From positions 62,001 through 126,000 of the forward strand of contig JADQAV010000005.1 in assembly GCA_019775845.1 (NCBI GenBank): a stretch of DNA of 64,000 nucleotides, given 5' to 3'. Shown here piece by piece: positions 1-12,154 of this stretch (within the stretch, counting starts at the first letter, position 1; the number at the start of each line of letters is the position of its first letter). Made by a program: the position numbers and the translations under genes. The stretch is from Myrmaecium sp. VS I D KN 1. Taxonomy: Eukaryota > Ascomycota > Dothideomycetes > Valsariales > Valsariaceae. The notes under the pieces are model-generated. The model ran no database searches and was not told the DNA's origin. It saw nothing but the letters and a program-made list of their open reading frames with translations.

Positions 1-634
1 GTTTATTGTAGGAGGTGCAGAAGGACGAAGGATGTGGATGTGGATGGGTTCGCGGAAGGGGCCAAACTTGCGTTTTCCCGTTCTTCTTCTCTTTAGATAT
101 GGTTTGTCTTCATCCCACTCCTTGGTGAATTTCCCTCTTTGATCTTCCGCCTTTCCTTTTCTTTTTTTTTTCTCTTACCATCCTATTCTCCTGGTTTGTT
201 CAGTGGGTGAGATATAGATTATCTCTCTACTCACCTCCGGCTTTGGACCGTCATCGAATCTTTTCTTCTTCTTTTCTTTTCTGCGCCTTCGCCTTCGCCT
301 TCGCCTACACCTTCGCCCTCGTTCCACCCGTTCGTCTCTGTACTCCCGGACCGCCATCCATTCCTCATCGTCTCCTATTTATTGTCGTCGAAGGAGGGGC
401 AGGAACAGGCGGTCTGATGTCAGCGGTTTTGCTTTTGTCTGCCTCTGCGAGGGCTGGCTATGGGCTATTCTATGCGGTGCTGCCCTGGAGCTGCGGTGGA
501 AACGAATCCACCACCATGACCCCTGGGACATTCGGGGCGGAGAGGTATGTATGATCGGCGTGTGAGGCTTAATGGTTGCACGACAGTATGAGCGATGGAG
601 GGGGTGTTTGGCGCAGTTCGGTGGGTGCTCCTCT

Positions 635-662
635 CACCACCACCACCACCACCACCACCACC
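635..662. repeat. CAC trinucleotide microsatellite
   Basis: About nine uninterrupted CAC/ACC units. It lies in non-coding sequence, and the poly-His, poly-Pro and poly-Trp frames it opens on the two strands are not genes. Confidence 0.9.
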
Positions 663-1064
663 ATGCGCGCGTGGTGGTCGTCAACGGCGGCGTGAGCGGA
701 TGGGTTGGGATGGATCGTCTGCACGTCGGAACATTGGTACCTCCATGGCGGGAAAGTTCCCAGACGACTCTCGTGGCCGACCACCACCTACTCCGCAGCT
801 CGAAGCCTTGAAGATTACCTGGTATTGGCTGGTGGCTGGGTGTCACCTCGGTACGACGGCGCCGAGCTCGTGTATGACGCCACCCCGTTCGTATCCAGCA
901 CAGCACAGCACAGCACGATCCATGCCGGCCGGACAACCTCACCCATCGCCTGGGATATGCGGAGTCAGCCGTTGCGACGGAGTGGAATTGGGATTGGATT
1001 CCTGTTGTTTTGGTTACCTAAGTTAAGTATCGTTTGTCACCGTCAGCTAGAGCAAACAACTAGC

Positions 1065-1066
<2 letters not shown>

Positions 1067-1095
<29 letters not shown>
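1067..1095. repeat. GCA trinucleotide microsatellite
   Basis: Nine to ten consecutive GCA units followed by degenerate CAG units. Non-coding; a candidate length-polymorphic marker. Confidence 0.9.
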
Positions 1096-1102
<7 letters not shown>

Positions 1103-1884
1103 GCGGCCATGCAAGCTGCATATGCCGTGTCTCTTCCGACCGTTGTGATGGTGGTAATGGAGGAAGTGGCTGTCGTTAGCTGACCGCTACTAGGTAATGT
1201 AGGTAAGGTACTACGGTAGGTACCTTAGGGATCCTACTCCGTAGGTATGCATATGGATCTCACCTCAGTTACTAGTAAGGTACCTTACCCAGGCCAGTAA
1301 CTGAAGGTAACTGGAAGGTATCCAAGCCTGTCAGATACCCAGGCCACTGCATCCATCGGTCTCTTCCCTCGTCCATTCTTGCCTTCCTGCCTTCCCACCT
1401 CGCTCCTGCCCTCCTGCGGCGATGAGGACGAGGATGACGATGATGCAGGTGGCCGGCCAACCTTCCGACTTGGCCACTCCATTCAGCGTGCGGCAGGACC
1501 TCCCCAGCTGTGTCCTCCAAACCGGGCAATCCCTTCTTGTCTCTCCACTCATTTTCTTGCTTCTCAGTCTACTTCTCTCCCATTCCTCTCGACCTCTTCT
1601 TCTCCCTTCTTTCTTCTTTTCTTTCTCCTTCTCCCTCCTGGAGTCTCTCTCACACCGTCAATCCACTGTGTTACTGAATCCGTTGGACGCACCGTTTGAA
1701 GTGATAAAAGCCGTCGACTCCACCGGCTGTTCCTCCGCCCCCCCTCTATTTCTTCCTCTCTCTCTCGCCCTCAGCCAGCCTGGGCTCATCTTCGTATTCC
1801 TCTCCATCCCCATCCTTTCCCCCTCCGTACGACCCCTTGGATCTCCGTTTTCCTTCCCTCCATCCGCGGGAGGCCTTCTCAACG

Positions 1885-3960
1885 ATGTCTTTCTGCGCAC
1901 GAACACGAACACTGCTCCTGTTACTTGCCCTCCTCGCCACAGCCGCCGCCAGTCCCTTCCAAAATGGCAAGTATGCTCACGCCGTAGAGAACGTGGAGGT
2001 CGACGTTCGCGCCCGCCTCCCCTCGCCGCTTCTCAGGGACCGCCAGGCTTCCGGTCCCTTTCCGGTCCGTGGCGCAGGCGGTGGGATATATCCTCGGTTG
2101 GAAATTCGGGACCTCAAGAAGGACGCGGATATGTGGAACCTGTACCTGCTCGGACTGCAGCGCATGCAGGGCGTGGATCAGAGTGATAAGCTGTCGTACT
2201 ATGGGATCGCTGGTACGTTTGTTACTCTCATCATGAAAACTCGAAGATATGCGGTATAAGGGGGCTCTTTTGAGAATCCCTCAGCATCTGGAAGGATCCG
2301 CACTCCTAAGAACTCCGGCTGACTATCCTCTTCTTAGGAATCCATGGGGTACCTTACGAACCCTGGGATGGGGTCCAAGCCACTGGCAACGCAGATAGCG
2401 GGTACTGTCCTCACAGCGCGAACATCTTCCCGACATGGCATAGGCCATATCTCGCTTTATACGAAGTAAAAGCTCTCTTTCACTCCATCGCGTCCTTACT
2501 AAGTCAGGGGTAGGAAATTCTGCACGCTCATGTCCAAGACGCGGCAAATGAGTTCCCCGCGGGTCCAACCCGTGATAGGTACTTATCGAAAGCGCCCTCC
2601 TTTCGCATCCCCTACTGGGACTGGGCAGTGCTTCGAGAGGACGCGCCTTTCCCGAGCATCCTCCAACAAGAGACCGTCGAGGTTGTTACGCCTAATGGCA
2701 CGGCTACCATCAGCAATCCCGTATTCACGTACAGGTTTCACCCGCTGAACCACGATGAGCTCTATCAATGGGTCAGTTGAATTCCACCGTTGTTCCTGAC
2801 TACCTTTTACCAACACGCCACAGTGGGCGCCGGAACTATCAGTCTTTCCTGAGACTGTGCGTTATCCATCTGACAAAACCGCAAATGCCGTCAGTCGCAA
2901 TTCCCTTGCGGCTGAACTCCTCGCTGACAACCGCCCTTCCATACAATCACGTCTGTATCATGTGTTCACAATGGTGTCTAACTATATGGATGCTGCCACT
3001 GACCTGACCACGGATGATTCCTTCGAATCCATCCACGACACCATTCATAACAGTGTCGGCGGGGATTCCGGTCATATGACAAACGTACCTTATAGCAGCT
3101 ACGATCCCGTGTTCTACCTCCACCATGCGATGGTGGATCGCATATTTGCTATGTGGCAGGCGCTATATCCCGATACTTGGTTCACTCCGGAAGCCTTGGT
3201 CAATCCAACCTTCACAATTGCGGCTGGTACTATCATTGGCCCTGATGATCCTCTGACACCATTCCATCGCACGGTAGACGGTACATTTTGGACTTCGGAT
3301 GACTGCCGCGATACGACATCCCTTGGCTACACGTATCCGGAACTCGCGGCCACAAATAGCAGTGAGCTGATCGAGACGATTAACAGACTTTACGGACCGG
3401 ACGCTGGTACAGTCGGCAGTAAGATTGGCATGATGAGGCGCACAATTCCCGGAGCACCTACGTTCAATCAGCATCGAGACTACCTTGCCCATATCAAGGT
3501 CTCGAAGCTCGGGCTCGGGAGTAGCTTTTTCGTCTACATATTCCTCGGGCAGCCCGCCAGTTCTGACCCTGCTTCCTGGTCACAAGATCCAAACTTTGTC
3601 GGCATGGATGGTATCTTCGTCGGCACGCACCATGATCAGAGTTCGCCTGAGCTTATGGTCAATGCCGTCATTCCACTGACTGCTGCGCTCGAAGCTAGGA
3701 TGGCTAATGGGGAGCTCGGAAACCTTGAAACGCCACAGACAAGGCTGTGGCTTAAGCGTAAACTGGTCTGGAGGGTGAGGAGCATGGGTTCGGATGGCGC
3801 CGAAGTTCCTTTGGATCAGGTCCCAGGGCTCGAGGTCAAGGTGACAACATCGAGAGTCGACCCTGCCACTTCGATGCGCGAATTCCCAAGACGAGTCGGT
3901 TATCCGGAGGATCTGGAAGATGTGACGAAAGGAAAGATTGGAGGGTGGGCGCGACGCTGA
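1885..3960 (+). CDS. Secreted tyrosinase (type-3 copper phenol oxidase)
   Basis: Oxidises monophenols and/or o-diphenols to o-quinones (melanin-type chemistry). Four exons: 1885-2212, 2338-2465, 2514-2771, 2824-3960, giving 616 residues. Residues 1-23 are a signal peptide (basic start, Leu/Ala core, AAS-type cleavage site), so the enzyme is probably secreted. The CuA ligands are H112 (in IHGVPYEPW), H135 and H144; C133 sits two residues before H135, the fungal Cys-x-His thioether pair. The CuB ligands are H309 and H313 (IHDTIHN) and H339 in [13 protein letters not shown]. Residues from about 440 on match the fungal tyrosinase C-terminal domain. The start is the first in-frame ATG and the one followed by the signal peptide. 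No copper chaperone or melanin cluster lies nearby. Whether it is a true tyrosinase or a catechol oxidase cannot be read from sequence. Confidence 0.93.
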
Positions 3961-4363
3961 AAAATATCAATTGGAAGAACGTTGAATAACAACAGGGTGG
4001 GTATTACTAGCGATGGTTTGGACGCGCTGCTGCGAGCACTTGTGGCAAGAGAATATGCCTGCTCATTATTCTAGCGGATAGCTCTTTGGCGTGCATGGGT
4101 ACGACGCCGTCTTCATGCTCAAAACTCATACGGGAGAAGTGGCGTAATTAATGGATCTCATCATATTCGGTTGTAACCAATCGGATATCTCACTTTTCGA
4201 AAACCCACGTTCAACAACCAATGACCATTTGAAAACATAACTCCAGACCATGCCTTTTCCTCCTCCCCAGAACCTCCTTTTTCCGTTCTGACAGTGCACC
4301 TATCGACGCAATCAACGGTGTCAATGCTCTCCCAGAGATGTCCCCTGCCTTCTCTTGCAAGCT
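3961..4363. other. Convergent spacer between tyrosinase and UTP18
   Basis: About 400 bases between two convergent stop codons. It must hold both 3' untranslated regions; no further structure seen. Confidence 0.6.
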
Positions 4364-6507
4364 CTACGCCCGTACCTCCCACAAGCGGATCTTGCCAGCC
4401 TCGTTGGCGACGGCGAGGATGGCCTCGGCGGCGGCCTCGATCGGAGCCGGGCTCGGAGCCCAGGCGACGGCGGTGATCCGGCCAAGCGGGGTGGCAGCCG
4501 TGGGCCAGTTGCGGTAGACGGTGGCGGAGGGCAGGTGGACGAGGCGGAGGGCGTCGCGCTTCCAGCGGCTGGCCATCGCGAGCACCTGACCGGACGGGTC
4601 GAAGGCGAGATGGGAGGTCGGCGTGGTGAGCTGGTCGAGGACGCGGACGGGGGCGGGGGCCGGGGGCACGCCGGCGTTGTCGGCGTGGTCGCTGGCGCTG
4701 GCGCCGCCCAGCCACTGCCGGCGGTCGTACAGGTTGACGACACCGGAGGAGCTGCCGACGGCGACCCAGCGGTCGCCGCCGAGGAAGTTGTCGCGGCCGG
4801 AGCGGCCGCCGAGGGCGAGGACGGTGGTGCCGACGGCGCCGGCGTCGGTCCAACGGGCGAGGGCGCGGCGCTCGGCCACACTCCACTCGGTCACCTCGCC
4901 GTTCTTGCCGGCGATGGTGAGGCCGCGGCCGTCGGCCCACCAGGCCAGGTCCGCGATCCCGCCCCGGCTCTCGACCCGGGCCTGCATCGCCCACTGGAGG
5001 GTGCGGGCGTCGAGGAGGTTGACGAGGCCGCCGCCCTTGCGGGCCGAGCCGACCAGCGCCACGTACCGGCCGTCGGGCGAGAGGCGGAAGCGCTCCATGC
5101 TCCGCTGCTCGTGGCCCTGGCCGTACACGCGGGAGATCTTCTCCACGAGGCCGGTCTCGAGGTTCCAGATGTGGAAGTAGCGGCGGCGCGCGCCGAGGAA
5201 GACGCGTGCGTCCGTCGGGTCCGGGTGGAAGAGGGTGGTCGTCAGCGGGGTCCGCTTGATGTGAAGGGAGGTCAGGAGCGGGTTCGGGTGCGGCGGGTGC
5301 GGGTGGATGTGGTGGAGGTAGAGGGTGGCGGCGGGCCCGGAGGAGAGGAGCAGGGGGAGGGTCGGGTGGAAGGAGAGGGAGGTGAGGGCGGAGGGGGCGC
5401 CGCTGGAGACGTCCTTCATGCGCTGAATGTCCAGCGTCTCCGGCCGGAGCTTGCGGCGCTTGTTGGGCCCGTTGGCCGTGCGGACGAGCCCTTCGGCGTC
5501 GCGGAGGAGCTTGGCCAGAGGTTGGGTGGAGATGTCATCATCCTCGTCCATGTCCACGTCGTCGTCCGAGGACTCCTCGTCTGAAGACCCTGCGGCGGAC
5601 GCCCGTCGCCTCTTCTTCGTGCCGGTTGCGTCTTTCACCCACTCTGGCACGGGGTATAGTCGCTCGAATCTGAATCACATCCATTAGCCACGTCCGCAGG
5701 GTAAACCAGAAAGGGCACCAGCAACTTACTGCCGCCTCAAGCGCTTCGTGTACTCCTTGCCAGACACCACATCTTCCGCTTCTGTGATCCTCAATTTTCT
5801 CAGCTGCGGCACCGACGCCAACGACACCGCTATCCTCTCGTCATCGCTGTCTTCCCACGCCGGAGGATCTCGGCGGTCCGCTTCGTCCTCGTCCTCGTCA
5901 GCTCCGGAGGTGAGAAGCGCCTGCTCCTTCAGATCGCTCGGACCGGCATCAAAAAAGAACAGCTGCGCAGTAGGTCTGGTTAGCACCAGCTCATAATCCA
6001 CGTGATGCCCAGCAGCGCCACGACTACCAGGGAAGAAGATCTCACATCTGTGTCCGCCAATGCAGTTAGGTCGCCTGCTCCTGTCTCTTCCGCTTGCGTA
6101 TCATCCCGGGCGGCGGCGCCGCCGCCGCTCAAATCCGCCTCCAACACCTCCCGCAACCCCTGTCGGAACCCGGTCCGGTCGCCAAAGATCAATCGCTCCA
6201 GCTCTTCTTCCGTCTGATCTTTCTCCATCATCTCCTCATCCTCCTCGTCGCTGTCATCGTCTCCCTCGCTCTCTCGCGCGTCACCCCGAGCGACACTCCG
6301 CTCCTCCTCGTCGGAGTCCTCCATGTCCTCATCCTCGGAGGCCGTGAACTTTGTGAAGTCGGGCTCGAAGCCGCTTTCGCTTTCGCTTTCGCTTCCTCCG
6401 CGCTCGCTCTCGCTTTCCGAGTTGTCGAGGGCAGCTTTCGGGGGCGGCGCTGTGGACTTCGCCGCGGCGCCCTTATGGACAGCAGCTCCCTTCTTTTTCG
6501 CTGCCAT
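4364..6507 (-). CDS. UTP18: U3 snoRNP protein Utp18 (WD40, SSU processome)
   Basis: Component of the UtpB subcomplex of the small-subunit processome, which works on U3-dependent pre-18S rRNA cleavage in the nucleolus. Three exons on the minus strand: 6507-6046, 5962-5730, 5669-4364, giving 666 residues. The N-terminus is Lys/Ala-rich, then strongly Ser/Asp/Glu-rich (about residues 25-110). The family signature follows: PAWEDSDDER, SLASVPQLRKL and GKEYTKRLRRQFERLYPVPEW, which is formed exactly across the second splice junction. The C-terminal half carries WD40 repeats ending in IRLWEVRA. The GC-rich complementary strand is open for 409 codons, but this is a shadow. It leads a run of four minus-strand genes and ends tail-to-tail with the tyrosinase. 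Confidence 0.93.
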
Positions 6508-6945
6508 TGCGCGACGCGGTGGTGTGTGGGAGGGGGAGAGGCCGACAAAAATTTATCGAACGCGGATTTCTTGCTGCGGGCGAGAAAAGATGGGACTGCT
6601 CAGGAAGGTTGGGCACGTCGTCCCAGGGAAATTTTGGAGGGTGCCAAGACGCGGCGGCGGACTTAAGCGTGCTGTTTCCCGGTGTTTAGGGGTCGAGGAC
6701 AGCCTTGCGCATGCATGCTCTTCTACCAAACTACCCGTAACCGCGACTGGAGAAATTGCCAAATCGACGTCAAACATGGGGGCCTATGAAACTTTGCAAA
6801 AGCTAGCAGGTTTCAATCCTGCGGTGACTATCTAGGTATATCGATGCAACGAGAGGCGAACCAGGAGCGGGTGTCTTCATGCATCCGGTCCTCATACCAT
6901 CGAAAGAAAGAAAACATAAGAAGAAAAGAAGAAATATGCGAAGGG
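6508..6945. other. Spacer between UTP18 start and the next minus-strand gene
   Basis: It holds the UTP18 promoter and the 3' end of the membrane-protein gene upstream. A TAGGTA word lies at 6834. Nothing else identified. Confidence 0.55.
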
Positions 6946-8894
6946 TCAAATAACGAGATAGCTTGCAATCAGCCAGGCCGCGACACCCACCCAGCTGAGC
7001 GCCAACACCAGTCCTCCCATCAACAGACCGGCCGTCACCCTCGCGCCCACCCCACGATAGCCGATGGGCGGCCATCCGACGCCAAAGAACACCCATAGTA
7101 GCAGGGCCAACACGCTCAGCAGGACCGTCATAGATGCCGCTAACAGGATCCTAGAGATGCTCCAGCCTTGGTGGAATTCCAAGAAGGTGACCGTATCCGG
7201 GCTCGTTGAAGAGGGAGTCAGACAGGCCGGATCAGCTTTCTCCTCCTCGGGTCCACGCGAGCGTCTTTCTTTGCCAGCCGCCGTCTCTCCATCTTCCCGC
7301 TCCTTCTCCCAGTCGTCGCCGACGCCCCTCCGCTCCGTCCCTTGCGCAGCCGGCCCGTCCACATCTGCAGAACCACTGTGTTTACCGGCCCGAAATGAGC
7401 GCCGCGCCGGCTCCCGCGGCGAAGGGAAGCTGGTGATGGGGGCGGCGTGATTGGCCGTTGCGACGCGGCGGGCCCAGTGCACCCAGCCGAAGCAGAGCGC
7501 GCCCGATTTGGGGTTCTTGTACAGTTCCATCAGCCGCTCCTCGGAGAACGTGTCGACCAGGCCCCTGGAGGCGAGCAGCCGTGGACTTCGCGGAAGGTAA
7601 GCGATGCTGTCGGGTTCAGAGAACGGGTTGGCGATATTGGGCGTAAGGTGCGCGAGCTGAGGGTACTGGAGGGGGGTGATCGAATGGCTATAGAGACTTG
7701 CGCTGCTACTCCAGCCGGTAAATTGGCTAATGGTGATTCGTTTAAGAACACGGGCGCTGAAGAATCGGGAAGGGCCTGCGAGCCGGTTGTATTCTCTACG
7801 TAAGAGGTGGCAGAAAGCCTGGTGGTCGAACGAAGATGAGCTGTTCTCCTGATGTTTGAAAACATTCCGTCCTTTGTTGCGGCATAGCCGTCGGCGGCAC
7901 AACTTGTACGGTCATGGGGAATGATCACCCGGCCAAGGCGTGAGCTGGGAATATTGGAACGTCGACGCAAACTAATTGTCAAGAAGAGATCTCCGGCCTC
8001 CTCACAGGTTTGATCCGGCGTAACGGTAGGCCCTGGCTGGTTTGGGAAGGCCTCCTGGGGGGAGAACGCATACGGTGTGCGGACGATCTTCTCCGGAAAC
8101 TGATGAGAATAACCCGCCGTGTCAATCGGCGGAGGCACCAGAGACACGCTCCGCTTCTTCCACGACCTGCGCGCATGCTTCGCGGGATCTACCAAGATGG
8201 ACGGGCGTTTGCCGTTGGCGATGGCTTGTAATGCTTCTTCGTCCCGCAGAAGGGCCTGCAATGTCATCGTATGCGTGTCAAGTGTAACACTAGCGTTACT
8301 GGGTGGCAGTAGCTGATCGTCCCGAAGGACATTCGAGACCTGAACCGAGGCTTCGCCGTCTGGGTCAGTCTGCTGCACTCTGATCGATCGTTCCGGGTGC
8401 GTAGCTCTTTCGCTGCTGCTAGGCGCATTAGTAGTCTCCTCCGAATGCCCCTTTGTTGTACTCGTGGAGGGTTGTAAGGCATTAGCATACGGCCTCGGTG
8501 TCGAAGTGAGCCTGAGGAAGTCGTCTTGTCCCTCTGTGCCGGATCCCGCATTCGTCTCGTCGTGACACTGCAATACGAACTGGGCGGATGTTGCACCAAG
8601 GTAATTCGGCCGCTTTCTTTGAGGTGATCTCGCGTCTCTTGAGGCTTTTCCGTGCTCAAGCTCGGGCAGAAAAGGACCGGTAGGACTGTTCAATTGCAGG
8701 CCTTCTTCGGAGCTCTCGTCGTCGAAGAAGTCCGTCGTTCGCATGCCGACATCTGGTTGATCATGGATAGATTCCACCATTTCCAGTGAGACGCTCTTAA
8801 TGGAACCAGCAGTGCCCTGAACTATCCGCGGTGAGCTGGCAGGAGAGCTGGAGAGGACGATGAAATCGCCCTGTGATACCAACGGCGCAGCCAT
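6946..8894 (-). CDS. Conserved fungal protein with two C-terminal membrane helices
   Basis: Function unknown. Two exons, 8894-7929 and 7848-6946, give 622 residues; the 80-nt intron was placed because LGR|ENSS is the phase-matching GT-AG junction I found between the two frames. Residues 1-320 are low-complexity, Ser/Thr/Pro-rich and probably disordered. A conserved block follows, beginning HLLRREYNRLAG (about 335) and ending with NPKSGALCFGWVHWARRVA (about 434-452), a motif I associate with an uncharacterised ascomycete family. Residues 480-540 are charged. Two hydrophobic helices (about 553-578 and 590-620) end the protein, suggesting a tail-anchored hairpin in an internal membrane. It sits between UTP18 and the TFIIIC gene on the same strand, and neither neighbour suggests a role. 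The intron position is the least certain part. Confidence 0.75.
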
Positions 8895-9162
8895 GGATCA
8901 GACCGGCGGGGCCAGCGGCGGATGAGGTCGAGGAGGCTGTAGTGCTGCAGAAACTGCAGTCTTTGTTTATGCCCACCAAACAAACTTGAAAGGCGGTCAA
9001 CATGCAGTCAAAGACCGAGCGGCGGACAGGAGCGAAGAACTGCCTCAGGTAGCCACGTTCCAAGCTGGTGAGCAATGGAACGTAGTGTTGTGGTGCAGCC
9101 GCTCGTAACTGACGCAAGGGAGAATGTACGCTTGGTCATATCTAGTACAGGCGGTTACACCA

Positions 9163-11881
9163 TCATCCCACGAATTTTCCGCCGCAATAGAGACAAACAT
9201 CGCATGCGGAGTATAGCAGCTCGGCCAGTGCTGGGGCAGGGTCTTGCTCAGCTATCTTTCGAGATTTCGGAGGATCCACCTCGGCAGGTCGTTCAGCAGC
9301 ATTGGTTGATGCATCCACTTCAAGTGATCCTTGATCAGCGTCGGCGATACTGTCCGCTTTTATATCTCTGTCGAGAACATATCGGTCGTCCAAACATTGT
9401 GTGCCACAGATGCCACAATACTTCGACACTCCTGGCGCCTGAATGCTGAGGAACGTCAAAGCACATCGTTCTTTCCGTCATAATCAGCCCGCGTCTTCTG
9501 AGGTGCCGGTTCTTCGTAGTACTCACTGAATTGATGGCCAAGTTCGCATCGAGCCCAAGTGATAGCTTGGAACGGGATACTCGTGCCACAGATTTCGCAT
9601 TTTTCAAGGAGCTCAAGTGTCGAGTGGGAGTTTGCAATGTCAAGCTCCGTCTTCGGCAAGACCATGGAAGCGACTTGATACATCCTCAATATGGTCGGGC
9701 TAAGTTTGCTGTGAGAATTATCATAGTAAGCAGCAGGAAGTTTGGTGATTATGCTAGCGACATGTGTCAAGATCGAAACGACTGAGGAACCGTCTCGACC
9801 GGATTCAGGAAGGACCCGCGAGACAAGGTTCTCGTGGCGCTGTCTCATGCTACTTCCTTCGAAATATATGCTGCGCTTGAGTACCCTGGCCACGGTGTTT
9901 GTAGTTTGTGAACTATTGCCGGTGCTTGATTAGCTATCGTTTTGTCCTGTTGTCATGAAGTGCAATACTTTATACACGGAGAACTCTTACTTGAGGGTTT
10001 TCGAACGGTCCGCATAGGCGCCGAAAACGTTCCAGATTTCCGAGAGAATCTTCGGCTTGGCTTCCAACGCATCCTTTTCTGTGACAGAGGTATAAGTGAG
10101 CCAACGTCTGATACTCCAAAGGATGTATTCAGCGCTGATATCTGCGTGACCGTCAGCATATTGAAGCTGTTAGACAGGGCTTGTGAATCCCACCTTCGAC
10201 ATCAGAGATTCCCCCATTGACAGGCAAAGAGAAGCTTCCTTCACTGGAATCTAATTTGTTTACCATTACGAACGACCTGCGATCCGCGGCGATAACGTAG
10301 GACACCCTATCAGTGGGATGAAAGCTGGCGCATGTAGCCACCGCGTCCCCTAAAGGCGACGACGCCATGCCCCAGATCTTGGCGGCGGCGTTGCCCCCCA
10401 GGGCTAGATCAGCATTGTATAGAGCGCGGTTTTCCAAAATCTGATCTTTCCATGCCGATCCCTTAACCACGTTGCCGGAACTGAGAGGAAGGCCAAACCC
10501 GTTGGCTTCGGCTTGAGCGGTGAACAGATGAGTAGAGTAGTGGATCTGAGGTTTTTGAGCCTGCGGTGTGAAAGCCGTGCCTTTTCAAAGTAAGTACGAT
10601 GTATAGTAGTAATCGAATTAGAGTAGCACATACCAGATACGGAGTCCCAGCGACCGTCCAGTCTGTGTGTCGAGGGCCTGTACCTGACCTGATCCTGAAC
10701 CTCTCGGATCAGGAAGCAGTGCGCGTCATCTCTGGAGAACGCTACTAGAAGCAGTTCGTCTGATGAATCCTGTTCATCATGCGCCCAGACAGTGGGATAC
10801 CAGAGCGCTAGTGAATCATGCTGCAGGTTGACATCGTTGGCGAGAATGTGCGGCTCTCCCACATCAACGGAGATGGTTCCATGACCGGACGAGGACGCTG
10901 AGGATTTGACAGGCCTGATAACGATAGACCTGTCTGCGGCATACGCCAAGTAGCTCGTGAGCATCCCTGACTTTGACTGGACAACTGGACTCCAGGACAG
11001 ATTATGCGTGTAGCGAGTCTGGGGAATATAGTCGTCCAGCACGGAGGAGGGGAAAGGACAGGTGAACAGATACGGGGATGTTGCAGAAAAGCGAGCGATT
11101 ATATGAGCAGACCAGGGCTGACGTGATCTAGAAAGCAGCTCATAAGGTGAACGAATCTGAAGTATATGGACTTCATCGAAATCGTTCCATATGGCAAGGA
11201 GGTATCCAGCCGTATCGTCTGAGGATGAATATTCACGGTCAGGATTTTGAGCACTACGAGCTCCTGTCCGCGTGGGACACCATGAGAAACTTCGGATGCG
11301 CCATCGCAGTTTTCTTCTGTTCGCGGCATCCCGCGGAGGAAGTTCTTCGTCGCCGTCTGGGTTGAGGGATGTGTAATGACGCTTCAGCGCATGGTTCACA
11401 ATGAGTTCCCTTTTCCAATTCTTGGAATGCTTCGGATCACCGTCGGCCGCCCAGATGGAGAGTACGAGGTTGGATGTGAGCAAGCCAAGCACGCACCTGC
11501 CATATCGCCCGAGTCCCGGCGGTGACCACGCCAGTGCAGAAGCGTGACTGAGAGAGAGCTCTTCGCCTATCGAAGCTACGCGAGAAGGTGCGGGATGCTT
11601 GAGAGGTATCTCATCGTCGGTGAAGAGGTTTGTCTCCACTCGTGCGATGTCCCACGGTTCATCTCCACCGCCTGCTCTGATTTGTGCAGCATCTTTCGGC
11701 CGTTCTAGCTTTGGTATCTATGCACAGATGTTAGTTCATGACAAAGGGCTTCGAGGTCTCGAGAAAACACTACAAGTAACTGCACTTGGTCATCAGTTGC
11801 CACCGCAAGAATTCCGTCCTGCGACCAGCTTAGGCAATGCACAGTTGTTGGCCATGCCTGGATTTCAGTTGCATTGGACAT
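9163..11881 (-). CDS. Transcription factor TFIIIC subunit (TFIIIC90/Sfc9-like)
   Basis: Subunit of TFIIIC, which binds tRNA-gene promoters and recruits TFIIIB for RNA polymerase III. Six exons: 11881-11774, 11717-10634, 10580-10194, 10141-9991, 9912-9527, 9470-9163, giving 807 residues. The N-terminal two thirds matches the TFIIIC delta WD-like domain (HCLSWSQDGILAVATDD at the start). The C-terminal zinc domain has CEICGTSIPF, CELGHQF, then RCALTFLSIQAPG and KYCGICG across the last junction, and the chain ends with CDVCLYCGGKFVG, a typical family ending. The last intron (9471-9526) was chosen because it restores the RCALTF motif. The start at 11881 is followed by a short first exon and a 56-nt intron. 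It lies 273 bp downstream of ALG1 on the same strand. Confidence 0.88.
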
Positions 11882-12154
11882 AATCAGGACCGCTACCAGT
11901 CCTTAGATATCATGTAAAGTATTCGAGACGTGTGGTTGAAAGTTTCCTTGGGGTTGGCGTTCGAAAAGACGCGAGACGTTGGCGCGCCTCGGTAAAATGC
12001 ACCGAAGCGGGCGACAAGGCTTCACTACACGCATCCACGAGTAAGTAGGTTACTTCATGTACGAAACGAGTCCGAAGGTACTCTGCCCATCCATCTGGAT
12101 AGTTGATGCTGGACATAATAATGGGTGTTTACTGAAGTACGGTATTTCCTAGAC

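Larger units (their letters stand above)
1..1884. other. Spacer upstream of tyrosinase, no gene seen
   Basis: No supported gene. The stretch holds pyrimidine-rich tracts, a CAC triplet repeat (about 635-662), a GCA triplet repeat (about 1067-1095) and four TAGGTA words between 1191 and 1247. The last 300 bases are strongly CT-rich, as expected of a fungal promoter and leader for the tyrosinase starting at 1885. Reading frames here consist of low-complexity sequence and resemble no family I know. Confidence 0.6.

Noticed and set aside
4355-5584. 409-codon plus-strand frame opposite UTP18
   Set aside because: Gly/Ala/Glu-biased translation of the GC-rich strand opposite WD40 coding sequence, with no family resemblance.
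11910-12116. 68-codon minus-strand frame between ALG1 and the TFIIIC gene
   Set aside because: Fits in the 273-bp spacer but has no known motif; probably ALG1 3' UTR or TFIIIC promoter.
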